From JBBREP01 sp038202885 (GTDB lineage: Bacteria > Actinomycetota > Acidimicrobiia > IMCC26256 > PALSA-610), in the NCBI GenBank assembly GCA_038202885.1, contig JBBREP010000002.1, forward strand, positions 1 through 64,000: a stretch of 64,000 bases of DNA. The letters are read 5' to 3'. The notes beneath the pieces are model-generated. The model did not search any database, had not been told where the DNA came from, and was given only the letters and a program-made list of their open reading frames with translations. The position numbers and the translations under genes are program-made. Positions 42,347 to 51,794 of this stretch are shown here, in pieces. The stretch's first letter is position 1; each line of letters opens with the position of its first letter.

Positions 42347-43720
42347 GTGGAACAGGCGGACGTCGCAGCGTGGCTCGAAGAACGCGGCATCGTGTGGGTG
42401 CGCACCGACGGCATCTCGATCGACGGCGCGGTCATCGGTAAGCACCTTCACCGATCGAAGTTCGTGCACGCCCTCCCACTCGGTAACGCCATCACCGAGT
42501 TGGTGCTTGGCTACGACCTCGGAGGCACCCCGTACTTGGCGTGGTGGGACGATTGGCGGCGCGACGCGCTCGGCGACTTCCACCAGCGTCCCGATCTCAA
42601 CACGCTCGTGGTGTCGCCCGATCGCCCGAATACTGCACAGGTGCTGTGCAACACCGTCGACCTCGACGGCAACGCACTCCCAGTCTGTCCGCGCACGGTC
42701 CTGCAAGGCGTCGTCGAACGGCTGGTGGGCCACGGGATGCAAGCGCAGGCCGCATTCGAGGTCGAGGCCATGGTGTTCCGCGAGCCGGTGACCGAGGCGC
42801 GGCGCAAGGGATTTCGCGACCTCACCCCAATGTCACATCCGACCGCGCTCGGCTATCTGCACTACAACTCGCACGAACAGCTTGCCTTCCTCGATGAAGT
42901 GTTACGCCGGCTGGAAGCGCTCGGGATCCCCGTCGAGGGCTGGCACGACGAAGCCGGGCCAGGCCAGTTCGAGCTCAACATGACGCCGAGCGACGCCGTG
43001 ACGGCGTGCGACCGTGTCGTGCGCGTGAAACACGTACTGCGCGAGGTCGCCGCGGATCAGGGTTGCACGGTCACGTTCATGGCCAAGGCGAACGAGCACT
43101 ACGGCAACGGTCTGCACGTACACCACTCGCTGTCGCGCGACGGCGCACCCGTGTTCTACGCGCCCGACGGCGACGGCCTGTCGACCACGTCGCAACACTG
43201 GATCGGCGGGTTGATGGCGACCATGCCTGCGGCCACCTCGATGTTGTGCCCCACGATCAACTCGTTCCGGCGCATGGTCGGCTTCGCGGCGGCGCCGACC
43301 GTGGCCAGCTGGGCCGAAGACAACAAGTCGACTGCGATCCGCGTGCTGTCACGAGCACCGAAGTCGGCCCGCATCGAGCATCGCGTCGCCGGCGGCGACG
43401 CCAACCCCTACCTCGTGTTGGCCGCAGTGCTCGCGGGCGGGATCGCCGGCCTCGAAGGCGCGATCGATCCGCCACCGGCGCTCACCGTGGCCGGATGGGG
43501 CCTGCCCGGCGGCTGGCCGCACCTGCCCACATCGATCACCAAGGCAGCAGACGCGCTCGCTGACGACGCCCAACTTCGTGGCGTGCTCGGCGCGGGTTTT
43601 TGCGATTACTTCGTCAACACGCGCCGGTGGGAATGGTTGATGTACCACACGACCGGCGGCGATCCGATGGCCGCGTCGGTCACGCAATGGGAGCTCGACC
43701 GCTACTTCGAGTTGGTGTGA
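42347..43720 (+). CDS. glutamine-synthetase-family ligase (gamma-glutamylpolyamine synthetase-like)
   Basis: A 457-residue member of the GS fold with GGAGG upstream of GTG 42347. Metal/substrate motifs: AFEVEAMVF (E138, E140), AGPGQFELNM (203-212), GNGLHVHHSL (253-262), NSFRRMVGFAAAPTVASWAEDNKSTAIRV. The N-terminal 'GIVWVRTDGISIDGAVIGKHL' is typical for GlnA3/PuuA-type ligases rather than GlnA1. With the overlapping gamma-glutamyl hydrolase it fits the gamma-glutamylation route for polyamines or ethanolamine. The amine is not known. Confidence 0.87.
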   Translation: MEQADVAAWLEERGIVWVRTDGISIDGAVIGKHLHRSKFVHALPLGNAITELVLGYDLGGTPYLAWWDDWRRDALGDFHQRPDLNTLVVSPDRPNTAQVLCNTVDLDGNALPVCPRTVLQGVVERLVGHGMQAQAAFEVEAMVFREPVTEARRKGFRDLTPMSHPTALGYLHYNSHEQLAFLDEVLRRLEALGIPVEGWHDEAGPGQFELNMTPSDAVTACDRVVRVKHVLREVAADQGCTVTFMAKANEHYGNGLHVHHSLSRDGAPVFYAPDGDGLSTTSQHWIGGLMATMPAATSMLCPTINSFRRMVGFAAAPTVASWAEDNKSTAIRVLSRAPKSARIEHRVAGGDANPYLVLAAVLAGGIAGLEGAIDPPPALTVAGWGLPGGWPHLPTSITKAADALADDAQLRGVLGAGFCDYFVNTRRWEWLMYHTTGGDPMAASVTQWELDRYFELV

Positions 43721-44418
43721 CCGTGCGCCAACGAGTCGGGATCATCGCCCACATGCAGCTCGTGCACGATCCCGACGACGGCGATTCCCTGCTGCATTTC
43801 GTCGCCGCGGCGCCCTACGTGAAGGCCGTGTACAAGACCGGCGCGATCCCAATCGTGCTGCCCGTCGTCGACGTGTCCGATATCGACGCCTTGCTCGACA
43901 CCGTCGACGCCGTCGTGATCACCGGAGGCTGCGATGTCGACCCGGCGAGCTACGGCAGCACGCCCGAACCGAGGCTCGGCACGATCGACGCTGATCGTGA
44001 TGCCGCCGACCTCGCCGTTGCACGCGCGGTCGTGGCACGCAATCAGCCGACCCTTGCGGTGTGCCGCGGGATCCAGGTGCTGAACGTCGCGCTCGGCGGC
44101 ACGCTCGTGCAACACGTCGACGAACACATGCGCCTCGATGCCTACAACCTCGATGTCCACCCCGTCGCGATTGACCGCGGCTCGCGCCTGGCATCAGTCG
44201 TCGGCACCCACGAACTCGGTGTCAACACGCTGCACCACCAGGTGCTCGACGAACTTGGCACGGGCGTGCGCGTCGTGGCGCGCAATCCCGACGGTCACGC
44301 CGAAGCCGTCGAGGTCGACGGTGCATCGAACGTGCTCGGCGTGCAGTGGCACCCCGAGTTGCTGCGCCACCGCCCCGAACACCTCGCACTGTTCGCGTCC
44401 CTCACCGCCACGCACTAG
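43717..44418 (+). CDS. class I GATase-like gamma-glutamyl hydrolase (PuuD type)
   Basis: A 233-residue peptidase C26 / class I glutamine-amidotransferase-like protein. Nucleophile C116 in LAVCRGIQVLNVALGG; His-Glu H212, E214 in GVQWHPE; ITGGCDVDP (oxyanion loop). It cleaves gamma-glutamyl amides such as gamma-glutamyl-GABA. The GTG overlaps the ligase stop by 4 bases, so the two enzymes are coupled: one adds and one removes glutamate. Confidence 0.9.
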   Translation: MTVRQRVGIIAHMQLVHDPDDGDSLLHFVAAAPYVKAVYKTGAIPIVLPVVDVSDIDALLDTVDAVVITGGCDVDPASYGSTPEPRLGTIDADRDAADLAVARAVVARNQPTLAVCRGIQVLNVALGGTLVQHVDEHMRLDAYNLDVHPVAIDRGSRLASVVGTHELGVNTLHHQVLDELGTGVRVVARNPDGHAEAVEVDGASNVLGVQWHPELLRHRPEHLALFASLTATH

Positions 44419-44444
44419 CGGGCGGCGCGGCGACCGCGATCGGT

Positions 44445-44900
44445 TCAGACCACCGCGCCGGTATCAGGGTCGGACCAACCTTCGGACTCCTCGGCGAGCC
44501 GCGCGAGTTCCATCTCGTCGACCGGTGCCTCCAGCGGCGTATCGGTATACGTCTGCTGCACGATGGCGCCGGCCGCTTCGACATCGCAATCGCGTACGAA
44601 GATACGGGCGGTCGAATACGCACCGCGCAGCGCACCGCCGCCGACATCACCTTCGAGCACCGTGGTGGGCATCCCGAGATCACGCAACCGGGCCGCGAGC
44701 ACCTGCGCTTGGAACGACGACGGGATCCGGCACAATTCGACGACATTGTCGTCGACGCCGAACTGGCCGTCGAGGTCGTGCAACGAACGGCGATGTTCCA
44801 GATGTTCCACAGGTGGCAGCGCCGCAACGAGCAGCGCGCCGCAGTCGGCGCACGCCGCGACGCCATCGACGTACTCCGATCGGCACATCGGGCACCACAT
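44445..44900 (-). CDS. zinc-ribbon protein with DUF2007-like domain
   Basis: A 151-residue protein: N-terminal zinc ribbon MWCPMCRSEYVDGVAACADCGALLV (CPMC and CADC), then VELCRIPSSFQAQVLAARLRDLGMPTTVLEGDV, the start of a DUF2007 (signal-transducing, ferredoxin-like) unit, and an acidic tail. Function unknown. It lies 15 bases after the F420 oxidoreductase stop on the same strand. Confidence 0.8.
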   Translation of the reverse strand: MWCPMCRSEYVDGVAACADCGALLVAALPPVEHLEHRRSLHDLDGQFGVDDNVVELCRIPSSFQAQVLAARLRDLGMPTTVLEGDVGGGALRGAYSTARIFVRDCDVEAAGAIVQQTYTDTPLEAPVDEMELARLAEESEGWSDPDTGAVV

Positions 44901-44915
44901 CGTCGCCTCCTCGGC

Positions 44916-45857
44916 TCAGCGGACCATCGGCACGAGGGCGAGGTCGTCGGCGAGCGCGTCGGCGTTGGTGCACCATTCGGCCAGCGTCGTGGCCGGCACG
45001 CCGACAGTCATCCACGTCACGCCAAGCGACGCCAGCATGTCGACATCGTCGCGCAGCGCGCCCGCGTCGTGCCCGCGCGATCCGGGCACGGTCGTTGCGC
45101 CGGCCGCGCCGCTCATCGGGGCCACGCAGATGTCGAGCGGCTCGGTACGGCCGGCGGCATCGGCGAGCGCACGCATTGCCTCGATCCGTTGCGCGAGGTC
45201 GTCGAACGTCGCCAGCGACGGCGTCCGAGTGGCCGCCGACGTTGCGTGCGGGTTCGGGAACGGGCTCCAGCCCTGCGCATGGTCGACGGCGCGCCGGATG
45301 GCGCGCATCGAGTTGCCGCCGATCCAGAACGGCGGGTGCGGCCGCTGGACGGGCCGGGGCAGCATCGTCGTGCCTCGCGATCGGAAGTGGCGGCCTTCGT
45401 AGGCGACGGCATCCTGCGTGAGCGCGAGCTTGATGACCTCGATGGCCTCGTCGGTGAGCTCGTTGCGCTCGTCGTAGTCCACACCAAGCGCGTTGAACTC
45501 GCTGCGGAGGTAGCCCGCCGCGACGCCCAGAATCACGCGCCCTCCCGACAACACGTCGAGCGTCAAAATGCTCTTCGCCGACAGAAACGGGTTGCGGTAG
45601 GCAAGCACGAGGATGTGCGTGTGCAGGCCGATCGATGTGGTGCCGGCGGCCGCGAACGACAGCGCGACGAACGGGTCGAGTGCATGATGGCCGCCGGTGT
45701 CGAGCCACCGTTGGTCCCCGGCAGGATGATCGGTGACGTGGACCGCACCGAATCCGAGTGATTCGGCGTGGCGCGCCATCGTCGCGATCGCGGTGCCGGT
45801 GAGCAGCTCATCAGCGTGTTCGAGGTGCGACGTCGGCAGACCGATGGAGAATTGCAT
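44916..45857 (-). CDS. LLM-class F420-dependent oxidoreductase
   Basis: A 313-residue luciferase-like protein of the actinobacterial TIGR03619-like group: MQFSIGLPTSHLEHADELLTGTAIATMARHAESLGFGAVHVTDHP, IGLHTHILVLAYRNPFLSAKSILTLDVLSGGRVILGVAAGYLRSEFNALGVDYDERNELTDEAIEVI, PFWIGGNSMRAIRRAVDHAQGW. The pattern 'GYL+.EF.ALG.....R....DE' is typical of F420 users. Substrate unknown. Confidence 0.88.
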   Translation of the reverse strand: MQFSIGLPTSHLEHADELLTGTAIATMARHAESLGFGAVHVTDHPAGDQRWLDTGGHHALDPFVALSFAAAGTTSIGLHTHILVLAYRNPFLSAKSILTLDVLSGGRVILGVAAGYLRSEFNALGVDYDERNELTDEAIEVIKLALTQDAVAYEGRHFRSRGTTMLPRPVQRPHPPFWIGGNSMRAIRRAVDHAQGWSPFPNPHATSAATRTPSLATFDDLAQRIEAMRALADAAGRTEPLDICVAPMSGAAGATTVPGSRGHDAGALRDDVDMLASLGVTWMTVGVPATTLAEWCTNADALADDLALVPMVR

Positions 45858-45889
45858 CGGCGGACCCTACAACGCGCTTGTTCGTACGA

Positions 45890-46879
45890 TCAGGGGTGGG
45901 CCTGGCGATATTGGTTGTTGGTGTACGTGCGCATGCGGAGGTAGAGCGCGTAGACGTTGGAGCCGTAGAGCGGGTTCGGGGCCCAGAGACCGCCGAGGCT
46001 CGCCCATGTGGGATGCGTATGCGCGTTGCGGAGGAAGTGCACTGGCACGGTGGCCGGCTGCGACGCGAAGTCGACGCTGTGGTGGACGGTCGGGTCGGCG
46101 AGCCAGCGCAGGAACTGGAGTTGCGCGCGCACGCCGGCGCGAGCGGTGGCGAACCGGTCGCCATGGGGGCAGGCCGAGCACGCGCCGAGGCCGGCGAAAT
46201 TGTTGTCGGTACCCGCGACTCGTGAACCCGCGAAGCCGAAGCTCCCCGTCTCCAGGATCCCCTGGGCGAACGCGACGTCGCCACGCACACCTTCGAGCTC
46301 GCCCTCCTCGAGATAGATACGCGCGAGCGTGAGGATCGGCACGGTCGTGTGCACCGTGACGCGGCTCGCCTTCACGAACGCCGCCATTTGCTCCGCGCTC
46401 AGCTTGGCCGGACCGAGAATCGGGCTGTCGGCCGAACCGCCGTAGAGGTGCAACCACTCGTCGCGCAGGCTGCCGAGCGACTTGAGGATTGTCGACGCCC
46501 GGCGCAGTGTCGCGAGATCCTTGGCCGCCAGCACGCGCACATTGCGGCGGCTCGCCTCGAAGTCGGCTGTGCCCTGCGAGGCAAAACGACTCCGCACGAG
46601 CTTGGCGCCACGCGCCCGCTGGTGCACGAGATCGATGTAGGCGACCTTTGCGGCGTGGCGCACCGCGTGGGTGACCCGAGCGATCGCGGCACCATCGCTC
46701 GGCTTGACGCGAGCGGCGTCGCTCGGGAGCATGAGCAGCGCACCACCGGCGGTGACGGCCACGAGCGCACCGGCACTCGCGCGGCGGATGCGCGTCGTGC
46801 GCGTCGCCGTGGCGCGGCCTCGCGACCGGCGCAACGGATCGTGGGTGTGGGCCAAGCCCAGCTCAGAAAGGAAAGACAC
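45890..46879 (-). CDS. membrane-anchored or secreted glucosaminidase-domain protein
   Basis: A 329-residue protein from GTG 46879 with GGAG 6 bases upstream. Basic N-terminus, one hydrophobic segment (GALVAVTAGGALLML, about 38-52), a helical Ala/Arg-rich region, then the glucosaminidase-type domain: YLEEGELEGVRGDVAFAQGILETGSFGFAGSRVAGTDNNFAGLGACSACPHGDRFATARAGVRAQLQFL. Glu of 'ILETGSF' is the probable catalytic residue. It likely cleaves the glycan strands of peptidoglycan. A CSACPHGD segment may form a local disulfide. Confidence 0.85.
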   Translation of the reverse strand: MSFLSELGLAHTHDPLRRSRGRATATRTTRIRRASAGALVAVTAGGALLMLPSDAARVKPSDGAAIARVTHAVRHAAKVAYIDLVHQRARGAKLVRSRFASQGTADFEASRRNVRVLAAKDLATLRRASTILKSLGSLRDEWLHLYGGSADSPILGPAKLSAEQMAAFVKASRVTVHTTVPILTLARIYLEEGELEGVRGDVAFAQGILETGSFGFAGSRVAGTDNNFAGLGACSACPHGDRFATARAGVRAQLQFLRWLADPTVHHSVDFASQPATVPVHFLRNAHTHPTWASLGGLWAPNPLYGSNVYALYLRMRTYTNNQYRQAHP

Positions 46880-46881
46880 AG

Positions 46882-48066
46882 TCAGCTCCTCGGAACCTGG
46901 CTCCATGGAATTTCGCGGTCGTTACGGGGTTCGCCCGGCAGCCCGAGGACACGCTCGCCGAGGATGTTGCGCATCACGTTCGACGTGCCGCCCTCGATCG
47001 AGTTCGCCTGCACGCGCAAGAAGGCCTTCTGCGGTGTCGACATGTCGAGCGCACGCGTGGGACGTTCGAATGTGTACCCATCGAACAATGTGGCGTCCAT
47101 GCCCATCAGGTTGACCGAGAAGTTCGCGATGCGCTGGTTGAGTTCGGCCATCACGAGCTTGCCGGTGGAGCCTTCCGGACCGGGCGTGCCCACCTTGCGG
47201 TTGTTCGCAGCCCGGATGTTGGTGAGCCGCAACAGTTCGGCCTCGCACCACAACTTCGCCAACGCGTCACGGTGCACCGGATTGGCGCGCGTCGCGTCGT
47301 CGGTCTTCTTCCACTGTTGCAGCGCCAACGTGATCATCCCGCCACCGCGTGGCGCAACCTGTCCGCCGATCGACACGCGCTCGTTCATCAGCGTTGTGAT
47401 CGCGACGCGCCAGCCGTCACCAACGTCGCCGAGCCGATGATCGTCGGCGACCCGTACGTCGGTCATGTAGACCTCGTTGAACTCGGCCTCGCCCGTGATC
47501 TGCACGAGCGGCCGCACCTCCACGCCCGGTGCGTGCATGTCGAGGACAAACATCGTCATGCCCTTGTGCTTGGGCACTTCCGGATTTGTACGCACGATCA
47601 CGATCCCGAAGTTCGACGTGTGCGCGAGCGTCGTCCAGACCTTTTGGCCGTTGAGCACCCACTCGTCACCATCGCGCTCTGCGCGCGTCGACAGTCCGGC
47701 GACATCGGATCCGGCGCCGGGCTCGGAGAACATTTGGCACCACACGTCCTCGGCGGTGAACAGCCGGCGAAGGTACGCGTGCTTCAGTGCGTCGGAACCG
47801 TGCGCGACGATCGTGGGCGCACACATGCCGTACCCGATCGGATTGCGCGCGTAGGGAATCGGTGCGCCCGCGCGACCAAGCCGAGTGTTAATCGTGTTCT
47901 GCAGTTTGGGTGTGAGACCGAGCCCGCCGTTGCCCTCCGGGAAATGCACCCAGGCCAGGCCCTTGTCGAACTGCGCGCCACAGAAGACCTCGGGCGTCGT
48001 CGACTTCGGGTCGTGTTCGGCCAACAGTTCATCGCATAGTTCGACTACACGTTGTTCGTCGCTCAC
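46882..48066 (-). CDS. acyl-CoA dehydrogenase
   Basis: A 394-residue flavoprotein from GTG 48066: VWCQMFSEPGAGSDVAGLSTRAERDGDEWVLNGQKVWTTLAHTSNFGIVIVRTNP, ALAKLWCEAELLRLTNIRAANNR, and the ending 'RVQANSIEGGTSNVMRNILGERVLGLPGEPR'. This C-terminal wording is that of the FadE-type dehydrogenases of sterol and fatty-acid breakdown, where two different subunits may pair. The glucosaminidase start lies 2 bases past its stop. Divergent from the ABC1 gene; a reading extended to 49110 is a shadow. Confidence 0.92.
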   Translation of the reverse strand: MSDEQRVVELCDELLAEHDPKSTTPEVFCGAQFDKGLAWVHFPEGNGGLGLTPKLQNTINTRLGRAGAPIPYARNPIGYGMCAPTIVAHGSDALKHAYLRRLFTAEDVWCQMFSEPGAGSDVAGLSTRAERDGDEWVLNGQKVWTTLAHTSNFGIVIVRTNPEVPKHKGMTMFVLDMHAPGVEVRPLVQITGEAEFNEVYMTDVRVADDHRLGDVGDGWRVAITTLMNERVSIGGQVAPRGGGMITLALQQWKKTDDATRANPVHRDALAKLWCEAELLRLTNIRAANNRKVGTPGPEGSTGKLVMAELNQRIANFSVNLMGMDATLFDGYTFERPTRALDMSTPQKAFLRVQANSIEGGTSNVMRNILGERVLGLPGEPRNDREIPWSQVPRS

Positions 48067-48156
48067 GCGCGCTCCTCGCCCGAACACCCCAACCCTGTCC
48101 AAACTGGGCATGCTACCGATCGTCGCCCGGTGAGTCCGGTCGAGCGACCACCTGGC

Positions 48157-49638
48157 ATGCTCGGCGCAATGCGTGCACGCACTCGCCTCGCTCTCGCGAC
48201 GGCCGCGAGCGTGGCTGCCACCGCGGGATTGCTCGGTCGACGCCACGCACAGCGTTCGGCCGCGGCCCGCCATGTGCACCGATCGCGCGGTGTCCGCACG
48301 GCCGTCGTCGCCCGGCTCGGCGCACGGCGTGCCTCGTCGAGCGCGCTGCATCAGGCCCGACGCACGTTTGCATCGGCGCCGCGACGCGCGGAGCTCGACG
48401 CCGCGCACCAACTCCGGACTGCGGCCGATGTTGCCGCGGTCCTCGGCGAGATGAAGGGAGCGTTGCTCAAGCTCGGACAGATGGCCAGCTACCTCGACGA
48501 GACGATGCCGGCACCGATGCGCGAAGCACTCGCGTCGCTGCAACAAGACGCACCGCCGATGAGCGCCGAGCTCGCGGCAAGCGTGGTGCGCGACGAACTC
48601 GGCGGGCTCCCGAACGAGATCTTCGAACGGTGGGATCCGATACCGATCGCCGCGGCGTCGATCGGCCAGGTGCATCGAGCGATGACGCGCGATGGCCGTG
48701 CCGTCGCTGTGAAGGTGCAGTATCCGGGCGTCGACGACGCGATCCGCGCTGACCTCGACAACACCGACGTGCTGTTCCGCATGATCGGACTGGCTTTTCC
48801 TGGACTCGATGCCAAAGCCGTCGTCGACGAACTGCGCGCCCGTCTCACCGAGGAGCTCGACTACACCATCGAAGCGGCGAACCAGCGACTGTTCGCAGCG
48901 TGGTACGCCGAGCATCCGTTCATCCACATCCCCGCGGTGCTCGACGAGCTTTCGACGGCACGCGTGCTCACGACCGAACTCGCCACGGGTGCACGCTTCG
49001 ACGAAGTCCTGGCGTGGTCGCAGGCCGAGCGCGACCTCGCCGCCGAGACGATCTTTCGCTTTGTGTTCCGCAGCATTTATCGAATCGCCGCATTCAACGG
49101 TGACCCCCATCCTGGGAACTATCTGTTCTCACCCGGCGGGCGGGTGACGTTCCTCGACTTCGGGCTCGTGAAGCGCTACAGCCCGGCCGAAGTCACACTG
49201 TTCTCCGATCTGATCATCGCGATGTGCTTCGAGCACGACATCGTGCGCTTCCGCCGCATGATTGAAGATGCTGGCGTGCTGCAACCGGGCGCGCCCGTGA
49301 CCGACGAGCAGGTGCAGGCGTATTTCGGACACTTCTACGAGTTCGTCCTCGACGACCACGACGTCACGTTCGACGCCGAATACGCGTCGGGAACCGTACG
49401 CCAGATGTTCGATCTGTCGAGTCCGAACGCCGCGGTTGCGAAGGTGTCGAACGTGCCCAGCGCGTTCGTGGTGACGCAACGCATCAACCTCGGGTTGCAC
49501 GCGGTGCTCGCGCAACTCCACGCGACGGCCAACTGGCGGCGCATCGCCGAGGAGCTCTGGCCGTTTGCCGGCGGGGCGCCGTCGACCGCACTCGGTGAGC
49601 TCGAAGCGGCGTGGCTCTCGGCGCACCCAAGACCGTAG
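48157..49638 (+). CDS. ABC1/UbiB-family atypical kinase
   Basis: A 493-residue protein. Family signatures in order: K-x-GQ motif LLKLGQMASYLDE, PIAAASIGQVHRA (Ala-rich loop), VAVKVQYPGVDD (nucleotide-binding Lys), LTEELDYTIEAANQ, AFNGDPHPGNYLF (catalytic Asp and Asn) and VTFLDFGLVK (metal Asp). An N-terminal basic/hydrophobic stretch may target the membrane. The UbiB group supports quinone synthesis; here this would be menaquinone, but no men gene is adjacent. ATG 48157 and 48169 are both possible. Confidence 0.9.
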   Translation: MLGAMRARTRLALATAASVAATAGLLGRRHAQRSAAARHVHRSRGVRTAVVARLGARRASSSALHQARRTFASAPRRAELDAAHQLRTAADVAAVLGEMKGALLKLGQMASYLDETMPAPMREALASLQQDAPPMSAELAASVVRDELGGLPNEIFERWDPIPIAAASIGQVHRAMTRDGRAVAVKVQYPGVDDAIRADLDNTDVLFRMIGLAFPGLDAKAVVDELRARLTEELDYTIEAANQRLFAAWYAEHPFIHIPAVLDELSTARVLTTELATGARFDEVLAWSQAERDLAAETIFRFVFRSIYRIAAFNGDPHPGNYLFSPGGRVTFLDFGLVKRYSPAEVTLFSDLIIAMCFEHDIVRFRRMIEDAGVLQPGAPVTDEQVQAYFGHFYEFVLDDHDVTFDAEYASGTVRQMFDLSSPNAAVAKVSNVPSAFVVTQRINLGLHAVLAQLHATANWRRIAEELWPFAGGAPSTALGELEAAWLSAHPRP

Positions 49639-49655
49639 AGAACTCGGCGCGATGC

Positions 49656-51743
49656 CTAGGGGTGCAACACGATCGCCGGGACGGTGTCGCGCGAGCTGTC
49701 GGCCGCGCTCACGATCACGCCGTCGCCCCGCTGACCGTGGTCGTCCAGACCCCAGCACTCGGCGGTGCCCGAGACGATCGCGCACATGACGGCGCCGGCG
49801 CTCACCGCGGTGGCGCCGCTCGTGAGCCCGAGGACCACCGAGGGAACAGATTTGAATGCGAGTCCCCAACACCGCACGGCGCCGCTCGCAATCACGCACG
49901 CGCTGCGCTCGCGTGCACTGAGTGAGGTGGTGCCGCTCGCGAGCCCGACGACTTGCACGGGTATGGCGCTCGATGTGGTGGTGCCGTCGCCGAGTTCGCC
50001 TTCGTCGTTGATCCCCCAGCACTTCGCCGCGCCAACGACGAGGGCACACGCATACCGGCGAGCCGCGTCGAGATGGGTCACGCCGCTCGTCAGCCCTGCG
50101 ACCTGTACCGGTCGCAAGCTCGTTGCCGTCGACGCGTCGCCGAGCTGCCCGCTTTCGTTGCGGCCCCAACACTTCGCCGATCCCGCGACAATCGCGCACG
50201 ATGAGAAATCACCCGCGCTGATCGACGTCACGCCGCCCGTCAACCCCACAACCTGCACCGGCGTCGACCGCGATGTCGTCGTGCCGTCGCCGAGTTCACC
50301 GTCGCGGTTGAAGCCCCAACACTTCGCGGCGCCGCCCACGACGGCGCAGGTATGGGCCTCGCCGCTATAGAGCACGCTGGCGCTGATCGACGTCACGCCA
50401 CTCGCGAGTCCGACCACTCGCACCGGGACGCTGCTCCGCGTCGTCGTGCCGTCGCCGAGTTCACCGTCTTGATTGAGTCCCCAACACCACGCGCCGCCGT
50501 GTGCGATCGCACAGGTGAAGCCGAATCCGACTGCAACGGCGGTCACGCCACTCGAAAGCCCTCGCACGGCCACTGGGACGAAGCTCTGCTTCGAGTACGT
50601 GCCGGCGCCGAGCTCGCCGTAGCGATTATCGCCCCAACACTTGAGCGCGCCGTTCGTGATCGCGCATGCGTGTTCACCGCCCGCGCCGATCGCCGACGGC
50701 GCGGGTGGCGGAGCATGCGGAAGGTCATGGTCGACGTTCTGCCACACCACGTCGATGCCCGAGCCGGGCGCGTACCAGAACAGGTCCGACGTGGCGTTGC
50801 CATCGAAATCCGCCGCGAACGGCACATAGCCGGGCGACACAATGTTGGTGCGGCGCCGGACCACCGACAGTTGCGGCGACGAGCCAGGGACTGTGAACCA
50901 GGCGTAGTCGGGCGCGCCGGCGCGCCCGTACCAGAGAATGTCGGAGCTGCCGCCCGCGTCGAAGTCGCCGACCACCGGCACGAGGTCGTCGCCAGGGGTC
51001 GTATGTACGTGCGGTGACCAGATGCCGCGATGGTCGGTGCCGTACACGTAGGCGGCGCTGACAGATCCTGGTCGATAGAACAGCACGTCGCTGTGACCGT
51101 TGCCGTCGAAGTCGCCCACAACCGGTCGCGTCGGCCCGGCGCCGATCGACGTCATGAGCGCGCCGAGGTTGGTGGCAACCGTCGTGAACGCCTTCGATGG
51201 CGATCCGTACCAGATTGAGTTCGTCGTTGCCCCGCCGTCGCGATCGAACCACCAGATGTCGGAACTCCCGTCGGCATCGAAATCACCAGCAAGCGGCGTG
51301 TAGTTGCCGTACACGTGGACATCCGCCGAGGTGAAGACCTTCGACGCGCTGCCGTACCACATCGAGTCGGTCCCGGCACCGGGCGCGTACCAGAAGATGT
51401 CGCCGCACCCGTCGCCGTTGAAGTCACCGCCTAGCGGTCGATACGCGCCGAACACCGTGTACTGGTGGCTCACGAAGCCGCGCGTCGCGGTGCTGTACCA
51501 GACGAAATCCTGCGACCGACCGGCCGCGTACCAGAACACGTCGTCGCGCCCGTCGCAATCGAAGTCACCCGTCACAGGAGTGAACACCCCGTGCACGCTC
51601 ACGAGGGGCGTGGGCCTGGGCGTCGAAGGCGCGGCGACCGCGATGTTGACGGTCAACGGCGGCGACGCCGCCACCATGGTCGCGACGACCGCGACGACCG
51701 CGACGACCACGAGCGACCTCGTGATGGAGCGCGGTCCGTTCAC
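49656..51743 (-). CDS. secreted FG-GAP / RCC1 two-propeller fusion protein
   Basis: A 695-residue exported protein with signal/anchor at 10-38. The N-terminal half has six FG-GAP/VCBS-type units, each about 50 residues with Ca-binding D-x-D-x-D: GDFDCDGRDDVFWY, GDFNGDGCGDIFWY, GDFDADGSSDIWWF, GDFDGNGHSDVLFY, GDFDAGGSSDILWY, ADFDGNATSDLFWY. The C-terminal half has about seven RCC1-like units of the form 'C.IV.G.AKCWG.N..GELGDGTTT', with paired cysteines in each. Probably two beta-propellers on the cell surface for binding. Adhesion or glycan binding is possible, but no enzyme motif is seen. Confidence 0.88.
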   Translation of the reverse strand: MNGPRSITRSLVVVAVVAVVATMVAASPPLTVNIAVAAPSTPRPTPLVSVHGVFTPVTGDFDCDGRDDVFWYAAGRSQDFVWYSTATRGFVSHQYTVFGAYRPLGGDFNGDGCGDIFWYAPGAGTDSMWYGSASKVFTSADVHVYGNYTPLAGDFDADGSSDIWWFDRDGGATTNSIWYGSPSKAFTTVATNLGALMTSIGAGPTRPVVGDFDGNGHSDVLFYRPGSVSAAYVYGTDHRGIWSPHVHTTPGDDLVPVVGDFDAGGSSDILWYGRAGAPDYAWFTVPGSSPQLSVVRRRTNIVSPGYVPFAADFDGNATSDLFWYAPGSGIDVVWQNVDHDLPHAPPPAPSAIGAGGEHACAITNGALKCWGDNRYGELGAGTYSKQSFVPVAVRGLSSGVTAVAVGFGFTCAIAHGGAWCWGLNQDGELGDGTTTRSSVPVRVVGLASGVTSISASVLYSGEAHTCAVVGGAAKCWGFNRDGELGDGTTTSRSTPVQVVGLTGGVTSISAGDFSSCAIVAGSAKCWGRNESGQLGDASTATSLRPVQVAGLTSGVTHLDAARRYACALVVGAAKCWGINDEGELGDGTTTSSAIPVQVVGLASGTTSLSARERSACVIASGAVRCWGLAFKSVPSVVLGLTSGATAVSAGAVMCAIVSGTAECWGLDDHGQRGDGVIVSAADSSRDTVPAIVLHP

Positions 51744-51794
51744 GACGCACGACCGTACCGGGCCACCCCGTGGTCGCCTATGGCAGCGTGCGCG

